Shown: positions 1 through 6,440 of the stretch, piece by piece
Layout: each line of letters begins with the position of its first letter
Position numbering within the stretch: the first letter of the stretch is position 1
Assembly (NCBI GenBank): GCA_035444405.1
Contig: DAOMOP010000143.1
Location: 1 to 10,734, forward strand
Length of the DNA: 10,734 nucleotides
Reading direction: 5' to 3'
Source: DAOMOP01 sp035444405
GTDB lineage: Bacteria; Pseudomonadota; Gammaproteobacteria; Burkholderiales; Rhodocyclaceae
Program-made: the position numbers and the translations under genes
Notes under the pieces: generated by a model
Seen by the model: only the letters and a program-made list of their open reading frames with translations
Told to the model about the DNA's origin: nothing
The model's database searches: none

Positions 1-769
1 CGCTCTGGCCCTGGTGGGTGCGCAGCTGGTTGATCTCCTGCTCGAAGTCCGAGTAGTCGGCGGCGAACAGGTGCGCCGGCAGGTTCAGCCGGTGCCAGCG
101 CGGATCGTCGCGGTCGAAGCCGCACTTGAAGTCGCACGCGACCGGCGTGAGCCGCCCGCGCCGGTCGGGCCGCATGCGGATCGGGTTGAGCTCGAGCGTG
201 GTCATGCCGAAGTCGTGGAACAGCTCCCACAGGCGCGGCAGATGCTGCACCAGCGGCGAGATCACCTCCTTGGGCGCGCCGAGGTCGGCGAGCGCGTTGG
301 CGACGACGAAGGCCTTCAGGCCGGTCAGCGGGTCGAAGGGGACGCGGGCGACCTGCGCCTTGTCGAGCTCCTCGATGTCGACGCCGCCCATGTGGGTCAG
401 CGTCATCGTCGGCGCGCGGAACTCGGTCGCGTCGGTGATCGAGAAGTACACCTCGTGCGCGGCCGGCACCGCCGCCTCGAAGGTCACACCGTTGGCCTTC
501 GCCACCTGGTTGCCGTGGCGGTGCTCGACGAAGTACAGGCGCTCCTTCTCGGCCAGCGCGGTGTTCAGGTCGTGCGCGCGGCCGATCAGGCCCGCCTTGC
601 CCTTCTTGCCGACGCCGCCCTTGAAGACGGGCTTGACGAACACCGCGCCGTGGCGCTCGATCAGGTCCTTGATCGCCTCCTCGCTGGCGTCGGGCCCGAG
701 CACCTCGGGCGCGGGAAAGTCGGCGAAACGCAGCAGCGTCGCGCCGTGAAGCATGCCGGTGATGTGCAT
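1..769 (-). CDS. ATP-grasp acyl-CoA ligase subunit, succinyl-CoA synthetase beta / ATP-citrate lyase type (3' end outside window)
   Basis: Reading the minus strand from ATG at 769 gives 256 intact codons to the window edge, so the C-terminal part is missing. Visible motifs fit the nucleotide-binding half of the succinyl-CoA synthetase beta/ATP-citrate lyase superfamily: a Lys/Gly-rich loop VFVKPVFKGGVGKKGKAGL (residues 43-61), HMGGVDIEEL (126-135), where these enzymes carry a GGVD/GGVE motif, and the metal-site motif TLELNPIR (191-198). Such subunits use ATP to form an acyl phosphate on the way to a CoA thioester, normally with a CoA-binding alpha partner; any partner would lie beyond position 1. 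The start is supported by AAGGAG nine bases upstream. The gene begins 26 bases after the porin stop codon in the same direction with no visible terminator between, so read-through is plausible. The acid substrate cannot be told from this fragment. Confidence 0.8.
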   Translation of the reverse strand, partial: MHITGMLHGATLLRFADFPAPEVLGPDASEEAIKDLIERHGAVFVKPVFKGGVGKKGKAGLIGRAHDLNTALAEKERLYFVEHRHGNQVAKANGVTFEAAVPAAHEVYFSITDATEFRAPTMTLTHMGGVDIEELDKAQVARVPFDPLTGLKAFVVANALADLGAPKEVISPLVQHLPRLWELFHDFGMTTLELNPIRMRPDRRGRLTPVACDFKCGFDRDDPRWHRLNLPAHLFAADYSDFEQEINQLRTHQGQS

Positions 770-795
770 GACGGGGGTCTCCTTGGGCGTGGTGT

Positions 796-1845
796 TCAGA
801 AGCGGTGGCGAATGCCGGCCATCACGGCACGGTGATCGTCGCCGGCGGCCGGCGTGATGTTGCCGATCGCGTAGTTCGCATCGCCCTTGTTGATCAGCTT
901 CGAGTAGCCGGTGTAGAGCGTCGTGCGCTTGGACAGCGCGTGCAGGTAGTACGCCGACCAGCCGTGCGCGTCCTCGCCGGCCGCGCCGTCGGATTCGCCG
1001 CGGTTGGCGTAGCTCAGCGCCACGGTGCCGGCCGCCCCGGCCTTGATCTCGGCGCCGATGACGTAGGTGCGCGCCTTGCCGTTGCCCTGGCTGCCGCTTT
1101 CCTTGTCGCGCGTATAGGCGAAGTAGCTCTTGGCCGGGCCGAAGTCCCACGACAGGCCGAGCCCGTCGGTGCGCACCTTGCCGCCGGTGGCATCGCGCTG
1201 CACGCGCTGTGTGACCAGCGACGCGGCGAGCGGCCCGTTCTTGTACAGCACGGCGAGACCGAAACCGTCGCCTTCGCGGCGCGCCGTCGCATCGTCGCTC
1301 GTGCGCTCGCCGAGCCAGTAGCCGGCATCGACCGAGAAGCCGGCGTATTCGGGCGAACGGTACTTGACCATGTTGTCGAAGCGCACCTCGTAGGCGGGCC
1401 GCACCGCACCGCTCTTGCGCGTGAGCAGGCCGACGCTGCGGTCGGCGCCGCCGGTGGCCTCGAACGGATCGATCGCGACGAAGGCCGGCGAGTACTGGCG
1501 GCCGAGGGTGAGCCGCCCCCAGCGCTCGCTGTCGAGGCCGACGAAGGACTGGCGGCCGAAGAAGCGCCCGCCCTGTTCGGACAAGCCGGTGCTCGGATCG
1601 TAGCCGGCCTCCAGCGTGAAGATCGCCTTCAGGCCGTTGCCGAGATCCTCGCTGCCGCGAAAGCCCAGGCGGCTGCCGTTGAGCTCGCCGTGGTCGACGC
1701 CGCGGCGGCTCCGGTCGCCGGCCTTCTCGTAGCCAAGATTGACGTCGATGAGGCCGTAGATCGTGACGTTGGACTGGGCGCCGGCGACCAGCGGACCGCC
1801 GAGCGCGACGAGCGCGAGCGGCACGGACAGGTTCTTGTGGTTCAT
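796..1845 (-). CDS. Gram-negative general porin (betaproteobacterial trimeric porin family)
   Basis: Outer-membrane diffusion channel of 349 residues, the normal size for the 16-strand porins of Bordetella, Neisseria and Burkholderia. The first 23 residues form a signal peptide (Lys near the start, a hydrophobic stretch, cleavage likely after AGA before QSNVTIYG). The mature N-terminus shows the family opening VTIYGLIDVNLGY (27-39), followed by GSRLGFRGSEDLGNGLKAIF and then FFGRQSFVGL and WGRLTLGRQYSP, all standard for this family. The protein ends AVMAGIRHRF: an amphipathic last strand with terminal Phe, the signal for BAM-dependent insertion. The frame stays open far upstream (to 2628), but ATG 1845 is the true start because it begins the signal peptide and follows AAGGAGGAG at a good distance. 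Substrate preference cannot be inferred. Its leader carries a strong hairpin and a GAG/CTC microsatellite. Confidence 0.95.
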   Translation of the reverse strand: MNHKNLSVPLALVALGGPLVAGAQSNVTIYGLIDVNLGYEKAGDRSRRGVDHGELNGSRLGFRGSEDLGNGLKAIFTLEAGYDPSTGLSEQGGRFFGRQSFVGLDSERWGRLTLGRQYSPAFVAIDPFEATGGADRSVGLLTRKSGAVRPAYEVRFDNMVKYRSPEYAGFSVDAGYWLGERTSDDATARREGDGFGLAVLYKNGPLAASLVTQRVQRDATGGKVRTDGLGLSWDFGPAKSYFAYTRDKESGSQGNGKARTYVIGAEIKAGAAGTVALSYANRGESDGAAGEDAHGWSAYYLHALSKRTTLYTGYSKLINKGDANYAIGNITPAAGDDHRAVMAGIRHRF

Positions 1846-1879
1846 CGTGGGTGCTCCTCCTTGATTGGCGGGACGGCCC

Positions 1880-1896
1880 GCCGCCGCGCAGGCGGC
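1880..1896 (-). other. GC-rich hairpin in the porin mRNA leader
   Basis: On the porin sense strand GCCGCC-TGCGC-GGCGGC forms a six-pair all-GC stem with a five-base loop. It lies about 18 bases upstream of the porin ribosome binding site (AAGGAGGAG, 1854-1862). No U-tract follows, so it is not a standard terminator. It may be a leader structure affecting mRNA stability or translation; that role is inference. Confidence 0.4.
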
Positions 1897-1950
1897 ATCG
1901 GCGGGACCGCGCCATTGGACGCGCCGCGGCTTTCGGTGCGCTTTCGGCGC

Positions 1951-1971
1951 GAGGAGGAGGAGGAGGAGGAG
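1951..1971. repeat. (GAG)7 trinucleotide microsatellite upstream of the porin gene
   Basis: Seven uninterrupted GAG units on the plus strand (CTC on the porin sense strand), about 105 bases upstream of the porin start codon. The tract lies outside any gene I accept, in the region where the porin promoter or leader is expected. Confidence 0.9.
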
Positions 1972-2003
1972 AACGGATGCGGTGACACCACCCGGGTGCG
2001 CGC

Positions 2004-2267
2004 CTACAGCGCGCGCACGACGTGCACGGTGCCGGGCTCCTCGGGCAAGACGTGCCAGGTGAAGGGCAGGCCTGGCGGCGAGGTACGCGACGATGTCGCC
2101 GAGACTGCCAAGTCGGCCGTATCGGACTCGGGGATGGCGAGGTGCGGCCGCTCGTCGAGTCCCGTGATCACATTGAGCGAGTCCATCGCGTCGAGCTCGA
2201 GTTGTGTGCGCAACGGCGCATCGGCACCCAGGGCCGCGACATCGGCGCCGGGCGCGGCCGTCCACAC
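2004..2267 (-). pseudogene. Acyl carrier protein-like remnant with a frameshift
   Basis: The minus strand reads APLRTQLELDAMDSLNVI (residues around 2222-2160) and then LAIPESD, the pattern around the phosphopantetheine serine of small acyl carrier proteins (D-S-L/M at the helix II start; Ser codon 2180-2178). In that frame the match stops after TADL at about 2109. In the frame one base over it resumes as GSLGDIVAYLAAR (2109-2071), the usual ACP C-terminal helix. Joined across a one-base deletion near 2109-2112, the two pieces make a normal ACP core. No convincing N-terminal helix or start with an SD is visible: the GTG at 2267 is only a formal start, and the formal stop of the first frame is at 2004-2006. 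Alternatives are an assembly error in a live gene, or a genuine unrelated 88-codon ORF. ACP ancestry is inferred by eye. Confidence 0.5.
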
Positions 2268-2270
2268 ACC

Positions 2271-2284
2271 GCGGCAAGTGCCGC
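2271..2284. repeat. 14-bp inverted repeat upstream of the 2350 gene
   Basis: GCGGCA-AG-TGCCGC is a perfect inverted repeat with a two-base centre, about 66 bases before the start codon at 2350. It could be a regulator site for the plus-strand genes, or chance in GC-rich DNA. No clear -35/-10 pair was found next to it; TAGCCT at 2304-2309 is only a weak -10 candidate. Confidence 0.3.
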
Positions 2285-2349
2285 ATGCACACGCCGTCCG
2301 TGCTAGCCTGTGAACGGGGCACGCCCGGTGCAGCGATGGAGGTACAAGC

Positions 2350-2631
2350 ATGAGCAACGTTATCCCCGAGACGCCGCCAGACTACGACAGGACGCGCATC
2401 ATCGAACGGCCCGACGGCTTCTACTGGCAGGACAAGATCACGGATGAAGAGTACGGCCCCTTCGAGACCTTGCTCGAGGCCGTGCAGGACATGGAATACA
2501 GCGCCGAGAGCGACGTCGTCGAGACCGAGAGCCTGCAGGAAGCCGAAGAGGAAATCGGCGTGGCCGACTGGATCGACCCCGAGACCGGCGAGCCGGCCGA
2601 AGAGTCGCGCCCGCGCACCGAAGACCACTGA
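2350..2631 (+). CDS. Small acidic protein of unknown function
   Basis: A 93-residue, strongly acidic protein that I do not assign to a named family. The N-terminal half has a patterned core, IIERPDGFYWQDKITDEEYG then PFETLLEAVQDMEY (17-50), which looks like a small folded domain. The remainder is rich in Glu/Asp and probably disordered. There is no signal peptide, membrane segment or Cys. The ATG start is supported by GGAGG seven bases upstream. The HPF-type gene begins 38 bases after its stop on the same strand with its own strong SD and no terminator between, so the two are probably co-transcribed. This hints at a stress or stationary-phase setting, but that is only inference. Confidence 0.8.
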   Translation: MSNVIPETPPDYDRTRIIERPDGFYWQDKITDEEYGPFETLLEAVQDMEYSAESDVVETESLQEAEEEIGVADWIDPETGEPAEESRPRTEDH

Positions 2632-2669
2632 GACGCACCGATCGGTTCCATCCTTCGCAGGAGGTCGTC

Positions 2670-3206
2670 ATGCAGCTGCCGTTACAAATCGTGTTTCGCG
2701 ATCTGGCCCGCTCGGAAGCGATCGAGACCGCAATCCGCGAAAAAGCCGAGAAGCTCGACCAGTTCTTCGACCGCATCATGAGCTGCCGGGTCACCGTCGG
2801 CATGATCCAGAAGCACCAGCATCGCGGCAAGCTCTTCAACGTGCGCGTCGACCTGACCGTGCCGGGCTCCGAGATCGTCGTCAACCGCGACCGCTCGGAA
2901 GACGTCTATGTCGCGATCCGTGATGCCTTCGACAACACCCGAAGGCGCCTCGAGGAGTATGCGCGGCGCCTGCGTGGCGACGTGAAGACGCACGAGATCG
3001 AGTCGCGCGGAGAAGTCGCGCGGGTGTTCGCCGACGAGGGCTACGGCTTCATCCGCGCAGCCGACGGCACCGAGTTCTACTTCCACCGCTACAACGTCGT
3101 GCACCCGGATTTCGACGAGCTCGACATCGGCGACGAAGTCAGCTTCCTCGAGGAAGCCGGTGCCGAAGGGCCGCAGGCGAACCGCGTCAGCGCGCGCCGC
3201 GGCTGA
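2670..3206 (+). CDS. Ribosome hibernation-promoting factor (HPF/RaiA type) fused to a C-terminal cold-shock domain
   Basis: 178 residues in two domains. Residues 1-105 match the HPF/RaiA (sigma-54 modulation protein) fold: the opening LPLQIVFRDLARSEAIETAI, then EKAEKLDQFFDRI, the central strand LFNVRVDLTVPGSEIVV, and helix DVYVAIRDAFDNTRRRLEEY. Residues 114-176 form a cold-shock/OB domain, with RNP1-like GYGFIRAADG (124-133) and RNP2-like EFYFHR (135-140). HPF domains bind the decoding region of the 30S subunit and silence or dimerise ribosomes under stress; the cold-shock domain would add single-stranded RNA binding. This architecture is known in proteobacteria, where the C-terminus differs from that of long-form HPF. 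Start chosen on AGGAGG five bases upstream. It is convergent with the NAGGN operon. Confidence 0.92.
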   Translation: MQLPLQIVFRDLARSEAIETAIREKAEKLDQFFDRIMSCRVTVGMIQKHQHRGKLFNVRVDLTVPGSEIVVNRDRSEDVYVAIRDAFDNTRRRLEEYARRLRGDVKTHEIESRGEVARVFADEGYGFIRAADGTEFYFHRYNVVHPDFDELDIGDEVSFLEEAGAEGPQANRVSARRG

Positions 3207-3264
3207 TCACCCCGCCGGCGTCGGCCGCGCAACCTGAAGAACGGTCGCCCGAGCGCAAACGGCC

Positions 3265-3300
3265 GCGGCCGCGGGAGCGGCCCGCGCGCTGCGCGGCCGC
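3265..3300. terminator. GC-rich inverted repeat between convergent genes, possible bidirectional terminator
   Basis: Two copies of GCGGCCGC (3265-3272 and 3293-3300), each self-complementary, can pair as an eight- to nine-base stem around a 20-base loop. They lie in the 98-base gap between the hibernation factor stop (3206) and the M42 peptidase stop (3305). The position suits a terminator serving both strands, but there is no T-run on either side, so classic intrinsic termination is not shown. Confidence 0.35.
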
Positions 3301-3304
3301 CCGA

Positions 3305-4513
3305 TCACAGCTTCCCGGTGTCGCACGGCGGCAGCTCGGCGTCGAGAAACTCCTCCGGCACCGGCAGCGGCGTGTTCGGCAGCACCATGTCTTCGGGGCG
3401 CAACTGCTCGGTGAAGCCTTCGAGCGAGCCCATGCTGCGGCAGTCGCGGCGCGCGACCGGTTCGCTCATCATGTAGGCGGCCACCAGGCGCGACAGCGCG
3501 ACCAGCGCGTCGCGGTGCGTGCGCTCCTGCGCGTGCGAGGCATCGCCGCCGAAGCCGATCAGCGCGGTGCGGATGTCGTTGCCCGCCTCGACCGCGGAGG
3601 CCGAATCGGAGCGGTAGAACTTGAATACGTCGCGCCGGTGCGCGATGCCGTGCTCGCGCGCGAGCCCGATCAGCTTGTGGGTGAGGTGGTAGTCGAACGG
3701 ACCGGACATGTCCTGGATGCAGATCGTCGCGGCGTGCTCGGAAGTGTTCTGTCCGGGTGCCGCGATCGAGATGTCCAGGCTCACCATCTCCGCGATCTCG
3801 CCGTGCAGCGCGGCCGACGAGCCGGAGCCGACCTCCTCGGTCAGGGTCAGCAGCGGGTGCACATCGACCGGCAGCGGCAGCCGATGATCGCGCACCGCCT
3901 TGCACGCGGCCAGCAGCGCCGCCACTGCAGCCTTGTCGTCGAGGTAGCGCGAATTGACGTAGCCGTTCGCATCGATCTCGGTCTGCGGGTCGAACGCGAT
4001 CCAGTCGCCGACGTGGAGGCCGGCCGCGTCGAGCTCGGCCGCGGTCGTGGCCGGCACATCGACGCGCACCTCGACGTGATCCCAACCGACCGGCTGCGTG
4101 TCGATCTCGTCGCCGAACGCGTGACCGGAAGTCTTCAGCGGCAAACAGGTGCCGCGATAGTGGCCGCTGTCGGTGAAGATCGTCAGGCGCGAGCCTTCGG
4201 CAAAGCGCGCCGACCAGTGGCCGATCGGCGCGATCGCCAGGCGGCCGTTGGGCTTGATCGCGCGCACCATCGCGCCGAGCGTGTCCAGATGCGCCACGAC
4301 CGCGCGCGCGGGCTGGCTCTCGCGCCCGCGCAAGGTGGCACGGATCGCACCGCGCCGCGTCATCTCGTATGGAATGTCGAGCGCCTCGAGCCTTCCCGCG
4401 GTGTAGCGTGCCGCCGCATCGGTCAGGCCGACCGGGCTCGGAATCGCGAGCAGCTGCAGCATCGTCTCTTCGAGATATTCGTAGTCGATCTCGGGCAGGA
4501 TCGCTGGAATCAT
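3305..4513 (-). CDS. M42-family peptidase of the NAGGN osmoprotectant system
   Basis: 402 residues, resembling the M42 glutamyl-aminopeptidase/endoglucanase family members always found beside NAGGN biosynthesis genes. Likely dinuclear metal ligands and catalytic residues are visible in order: AHLDT (H75, D77), RYLDDKAA (D192), TEEVGSG (E226 as general base, E227), SLDIS (D247), and a C-terminal His in ASHAQERTH (H327 or H334). There is no signal peptide, so it is cytoplasmic. Its role in the pathway is not firmly known; turnover or trimming of the dipeptide is a reasonable guess. The start ATG at 4513 overlaps the synthetase stop in an ATGA junction, which suggests translational coupling, and GAGGA lies eight bases upstream. 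The frame is open to 5338, but that extension is only the shadow of the synthetase. Confidence 0.93.
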   Translation of the reverse strand: MIPAILPEIDYEYLEETMLQLLAIPSPVGLTDAAARYTAGRLEALDIPYEMTRRGAIRATLRGRESQPARAVVAHLDTLGAMVRAIKPNGRLAIAPIGHWSARFAEGSRLTIFTDSGHYRGTCLPLKTSGHAFGDEIDTQPVGWDHVEVRVDVPATTAAELDAAGLHVGDWIAFDPQTEIDANGYVNSRYLDDKAAVAALLAACKAVRDHRLPLPVDVHPLLTLTEEVGSGSSAALHGEIAEMVSLDISIAAPGQNTSEHAATICIQDMSGPFDYHLTHKLIGLAREHGIAHRRDVFKFYRSDSASAVEAGNDIRTALIGFGGDASHAQERTHRDALVALSRLVAAYMMSEPVARRDCRSMGSLEGFTEQLRPEDMVLPNTPLPVPEEFLDAELPPCDTGKL

Positions 4514-6258
4514 CTGGCGGGTCCTCGTGTCGTGAATCTGGTAATTGGGAACAAGAGGTCCACGAATCGTTCCGCGGTGGGCTGCGGTTCGTGGTTCGCG
4601 AGCCCCGGGCGCTCGTTCGCCTCGATGATCACGTAGTCCGGGCCATCGACCGCCGGCACCAGGAAGTCGAGTCCGGTGACCGGAATGTCGAGCGCACACG
4701 CGGCGCGCTCGGCCGCCTCGCGCAACCCGGGATGCAACGCCGCGGTGACGTCGTGGATGGTGCCTCCGGTGTGCAGGTTGGCGGTGTTGCGCACGCGGAT
4801 CTGCTCGTCGATGGCGAGCACGTCGTCGAGCGCGTGGCCCTGCGTCTGCAGGCAGCGGCGCGCCTCGTCGTCGATCGGGATGCGCGATTCGCCACCGGTG
4901 GCGGCCTGGCGGCGCCGGCTCTGCTTGTCGATCAGCGCGCGCACCGTCGAATGGCCGTCGCCGACGACCACCGGCGGACGGCGCACCGCCGCGGCGACGA
5001 CGCGAAAATCGATCACGACGATGCGCAGATCCTGTCCCGCGCAGTATTGCTCGAGGATCACGCGGTCGCAGAAATGGCGCGCCCGCTCGACCGCCGCCTC
5101 GACTTCGTCCGCGCTGCCCAGGTTGACGCTGATGCCCTTGCCCTGCTCGCCCTCGACCGGCTTGACGACGACCGCACCATGGCGCGCGACGAATTCGGCG
5201 TTCGCGGCAGGGCCGTCGGCGGCCATCTGCGCCGGCACCGCGAGGCCGGCCGCCGCGAGCAGGCGCAGCGTCACGCGCTTGTCCTGGCAGCGGCTCATCG
5301 CGATGGCGGTGGTGAGCTCGGACAGGGACTCGCGGCACACGATGCTGCGCCCGCCCAGCGTAAGCCGGAAGTAGCCGTTCTCGGCGTCGACGACCTCGAC
5401 GTCGATGCCACGCTTGCGCGCCTCGTCGACGATCAGCCGGGCATACGGGTTCAGGCGATCGATGTCCTCGACCGGACCGGTGAACAGCATCTCGTTGATC
5501 GCATTGCGGCGCTTCACCGCGAAGGCCGGGATGCGGTAGAAGCCGAGCTTTTCATACAGCGCGATGGCCTGCTCGTTGTTGTGCAGCACCGACACGTCCA
5601 TGTAGGCACGCCCGCGCGCCTGGTAGTGCTCGGCCAGATAGCGCACCAGCGCCTCGCCGATGCCGGGGTGGCTCGCCTGCGGCGCCACCGCCAGCGCCCA
5701 CAGGCTCGCGCCGTGCTGCGGGTCGGCGAAGGCCTCGACGTGGTCCAGGCCCATCGCCACACCGATGATCTCGCCACTGACCCGATCCTCGGCGATCGCA
5801 TAGGTGATCGCCCGGCTCGCGCGCTCGCGCCACACGTGCTGGGCGTCGACCGGCACCATGTGCCGCGCGCGGTACAGCACGTTGATCGCGGCCACATCGC
5901 TGCGCGTGCGCAGCCGCCGCAGCGTGAAGCCGCGCCGCGCGGCGTGGCTGGTGCGGTAGCCCGACAGATCGAGTCGAAGCGCGTCGGACGGGTCGAGAAA
6001 GAGCTGCTGCGGCGCGGTACCGACCAGCACCTGCGGCTTCTCGACGTAGAAGGCGATGTCGCGCTGGCCGCGGTGCTCCTTCAGGAGCTCGGCCGCAAGC
6101 CGTTCGGCGTCGCGCCAGGTCTGCGCCGGCATCAGCCGCCCCCAGCCGCATTCGATCACGACGTCGTCGGGCATCGCCTGCATCTCGGGCTGGCCCGGCG
6201 GCAGGTGCAGCGGCTGCCGGCCGGGACGCAGTGCGAGGGATAGCCGTTTCTTGCTCAT
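4510..6258 (-). CDS. ngg: N-acetylglutaminylglutamine synthetase (GNAT/ATP-grasp fusion)
   Basis: 582 residues. The N-terminal segment has the family-typical EMQAMPDDVVIECGWGRL (25-42) and QQLFLDPSD (84-92). A GNAT acetyltransferase domain spans about 112-250, with the acetyl-CoA loop region AVAPQASHPGIGEALVRYL (190-208) and VSVLHNNEQAIALYEKLGF (222-240). An ATP-grasp ligase domain spans about 310-575: VVVKPVEGEQGKGISV (363-378), ILEQYCAGQDLR (401-412), RNTANLHTGGT (490-500) and IIEANERPGL (544-553). Known family role: acetylation of glutamine and ATP-driven joining to a second glutamine, giving N-acetylglutaminylglutamine for amidation by AsnO. Start: ATG 6258 has AGGAG nine bases upstream. 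An in-frame ATG at 6315 (GGGAG five bases upstream), overlapping a small ORF by ATGA, would add 19 residues and cannot be excluded. The stop overlaps the peptidase start. Confidence 0.94.
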   Translation of the reverse strand: MSKKRLSLALRPGRQPLHLPPGQPEMQAMPDDVVIECGWGRLMPAQTWRDAERLAAELLKEHRGQRDIAFYVEKPQVLVGTAPQQLFLDPSDALRLDLSGYRTSHAARRGFTLRRLRTRSDVAAINVLYRARHMVPVDAQHVWRERASRAITYAIAEDRVSGEIIGVAMGLDHVEAFADPQHGASLWALAVAPQASHPGIGEALVRYLAEHYQARGRAYMDVSVLHNNEQAIALYEKLGFYRIPAFAVKRRNAINEMLFTGPVEDIDRLNPYARLIVDEARKRGIDVEVVDAENGYFRLTLGGRSIVCRESLSELTTAIAMSRCQDKRVTLRLLAAAGLAVPAQMAADGPAANAEFVARHGAVVVKPVEGEQGKGISVNLGSADEVEAAVERARHFCDRVILEQYCAGQDLRIVVIDFRVVAAAVRRPPVVVGDGHSTVRALIDKQSRRRQAATGGESRIPIDDEARRCLQTQGHALDDVLAIDEQIRVRNTANLHTGGTIHDVTAALHPGLREAAERAACALDIPVTGLDFLVPAVDGPDYVIIEANERPGLANHEPQPTAERFVDLLFPITRFTTRGPAR

Positions 6259-6311
6259 CGCTTTGCTCTCCTGGCGAATCGCGGCGTGCGCGCCCGGGCG
6301 CGGCGGCGCGT

Positions 6312-6440
6312 TCATCGGCACTCCCGCAGACTCGCCGCAAGGTCGTCGCGCCGCCGCGCGCGCCGCTTCGCCCGCCCCGTCCGGAGCCGCGTTCGCCGCG
6401 TGCGGCCGGCGCCGTCCGAAGCCGGCATGGCGGCCCTCAT
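6312..6440 (-). CDS. Possible 42-codon Arg-rich small ORF between asnO and ngg
   Basis: The minus strand from ATG 6440 to TGA 6314-6312 encodes 42 residues, 14 of them Arg, including GRAKRRARRRDD. Its ATG overlaps the asnO stop as ATGA, its TGA overlaps the alternative ngg ATG (6315) as ATGA, and GGAGG lies seven bases before its start (6452-6448). This is the arrangement of a translationally coupled operon member. Against it, Arg-rich peptides appear by chance in GC-rich non-coding frames, the NAGGN operon is usually described with three genes, and I recognise no family. If real it would be a very basic, probably nucleic-acid- or ribosome-contacting peptide, or simply a coupling leader that hands ribosomes on to ngg. 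Confidence 0.35.
   Translation of the reverse strand: MRAAMPASDGAGRTRRTRLRTGRAKRRARRRDDLAASLRECR

Noticed and set aside
14..835. Long plus-strand open frame opposite the ATP-grasp gene
   Set aside because: Composition is Arg/Val/Leu-rich with no recognisable motif; it mirrors the GC-biased codons of the true minus-strand gene.
805..2313. 502-codon plus-strand open frame opposite the porin
   Set aside because: No domain pattern, no SD, and it covers a clearly coding antisense gene; open only because of high GC.
1846..2628. N-terminal extension of the porin frame
   Set aside because: The extension is low complexity (a Leu run from the CTC repeat, Arg-rich) and would bury a perfect signal peptide and SD at 1845.
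4514..5338. N-terminal extension of the M42 peptidase frame
   Set aside because: It is the off-frame shadow of the ngg ATP-grasp domain; the SD and family start point to 4513.
4369..6243. Long plus-strand open frame opposite ngg
   Set aside because: Arg/His/Asp-rich antisense translation without motifs; the minus strand holds an unmistakable GNAT/ATP-grasp enzyme.
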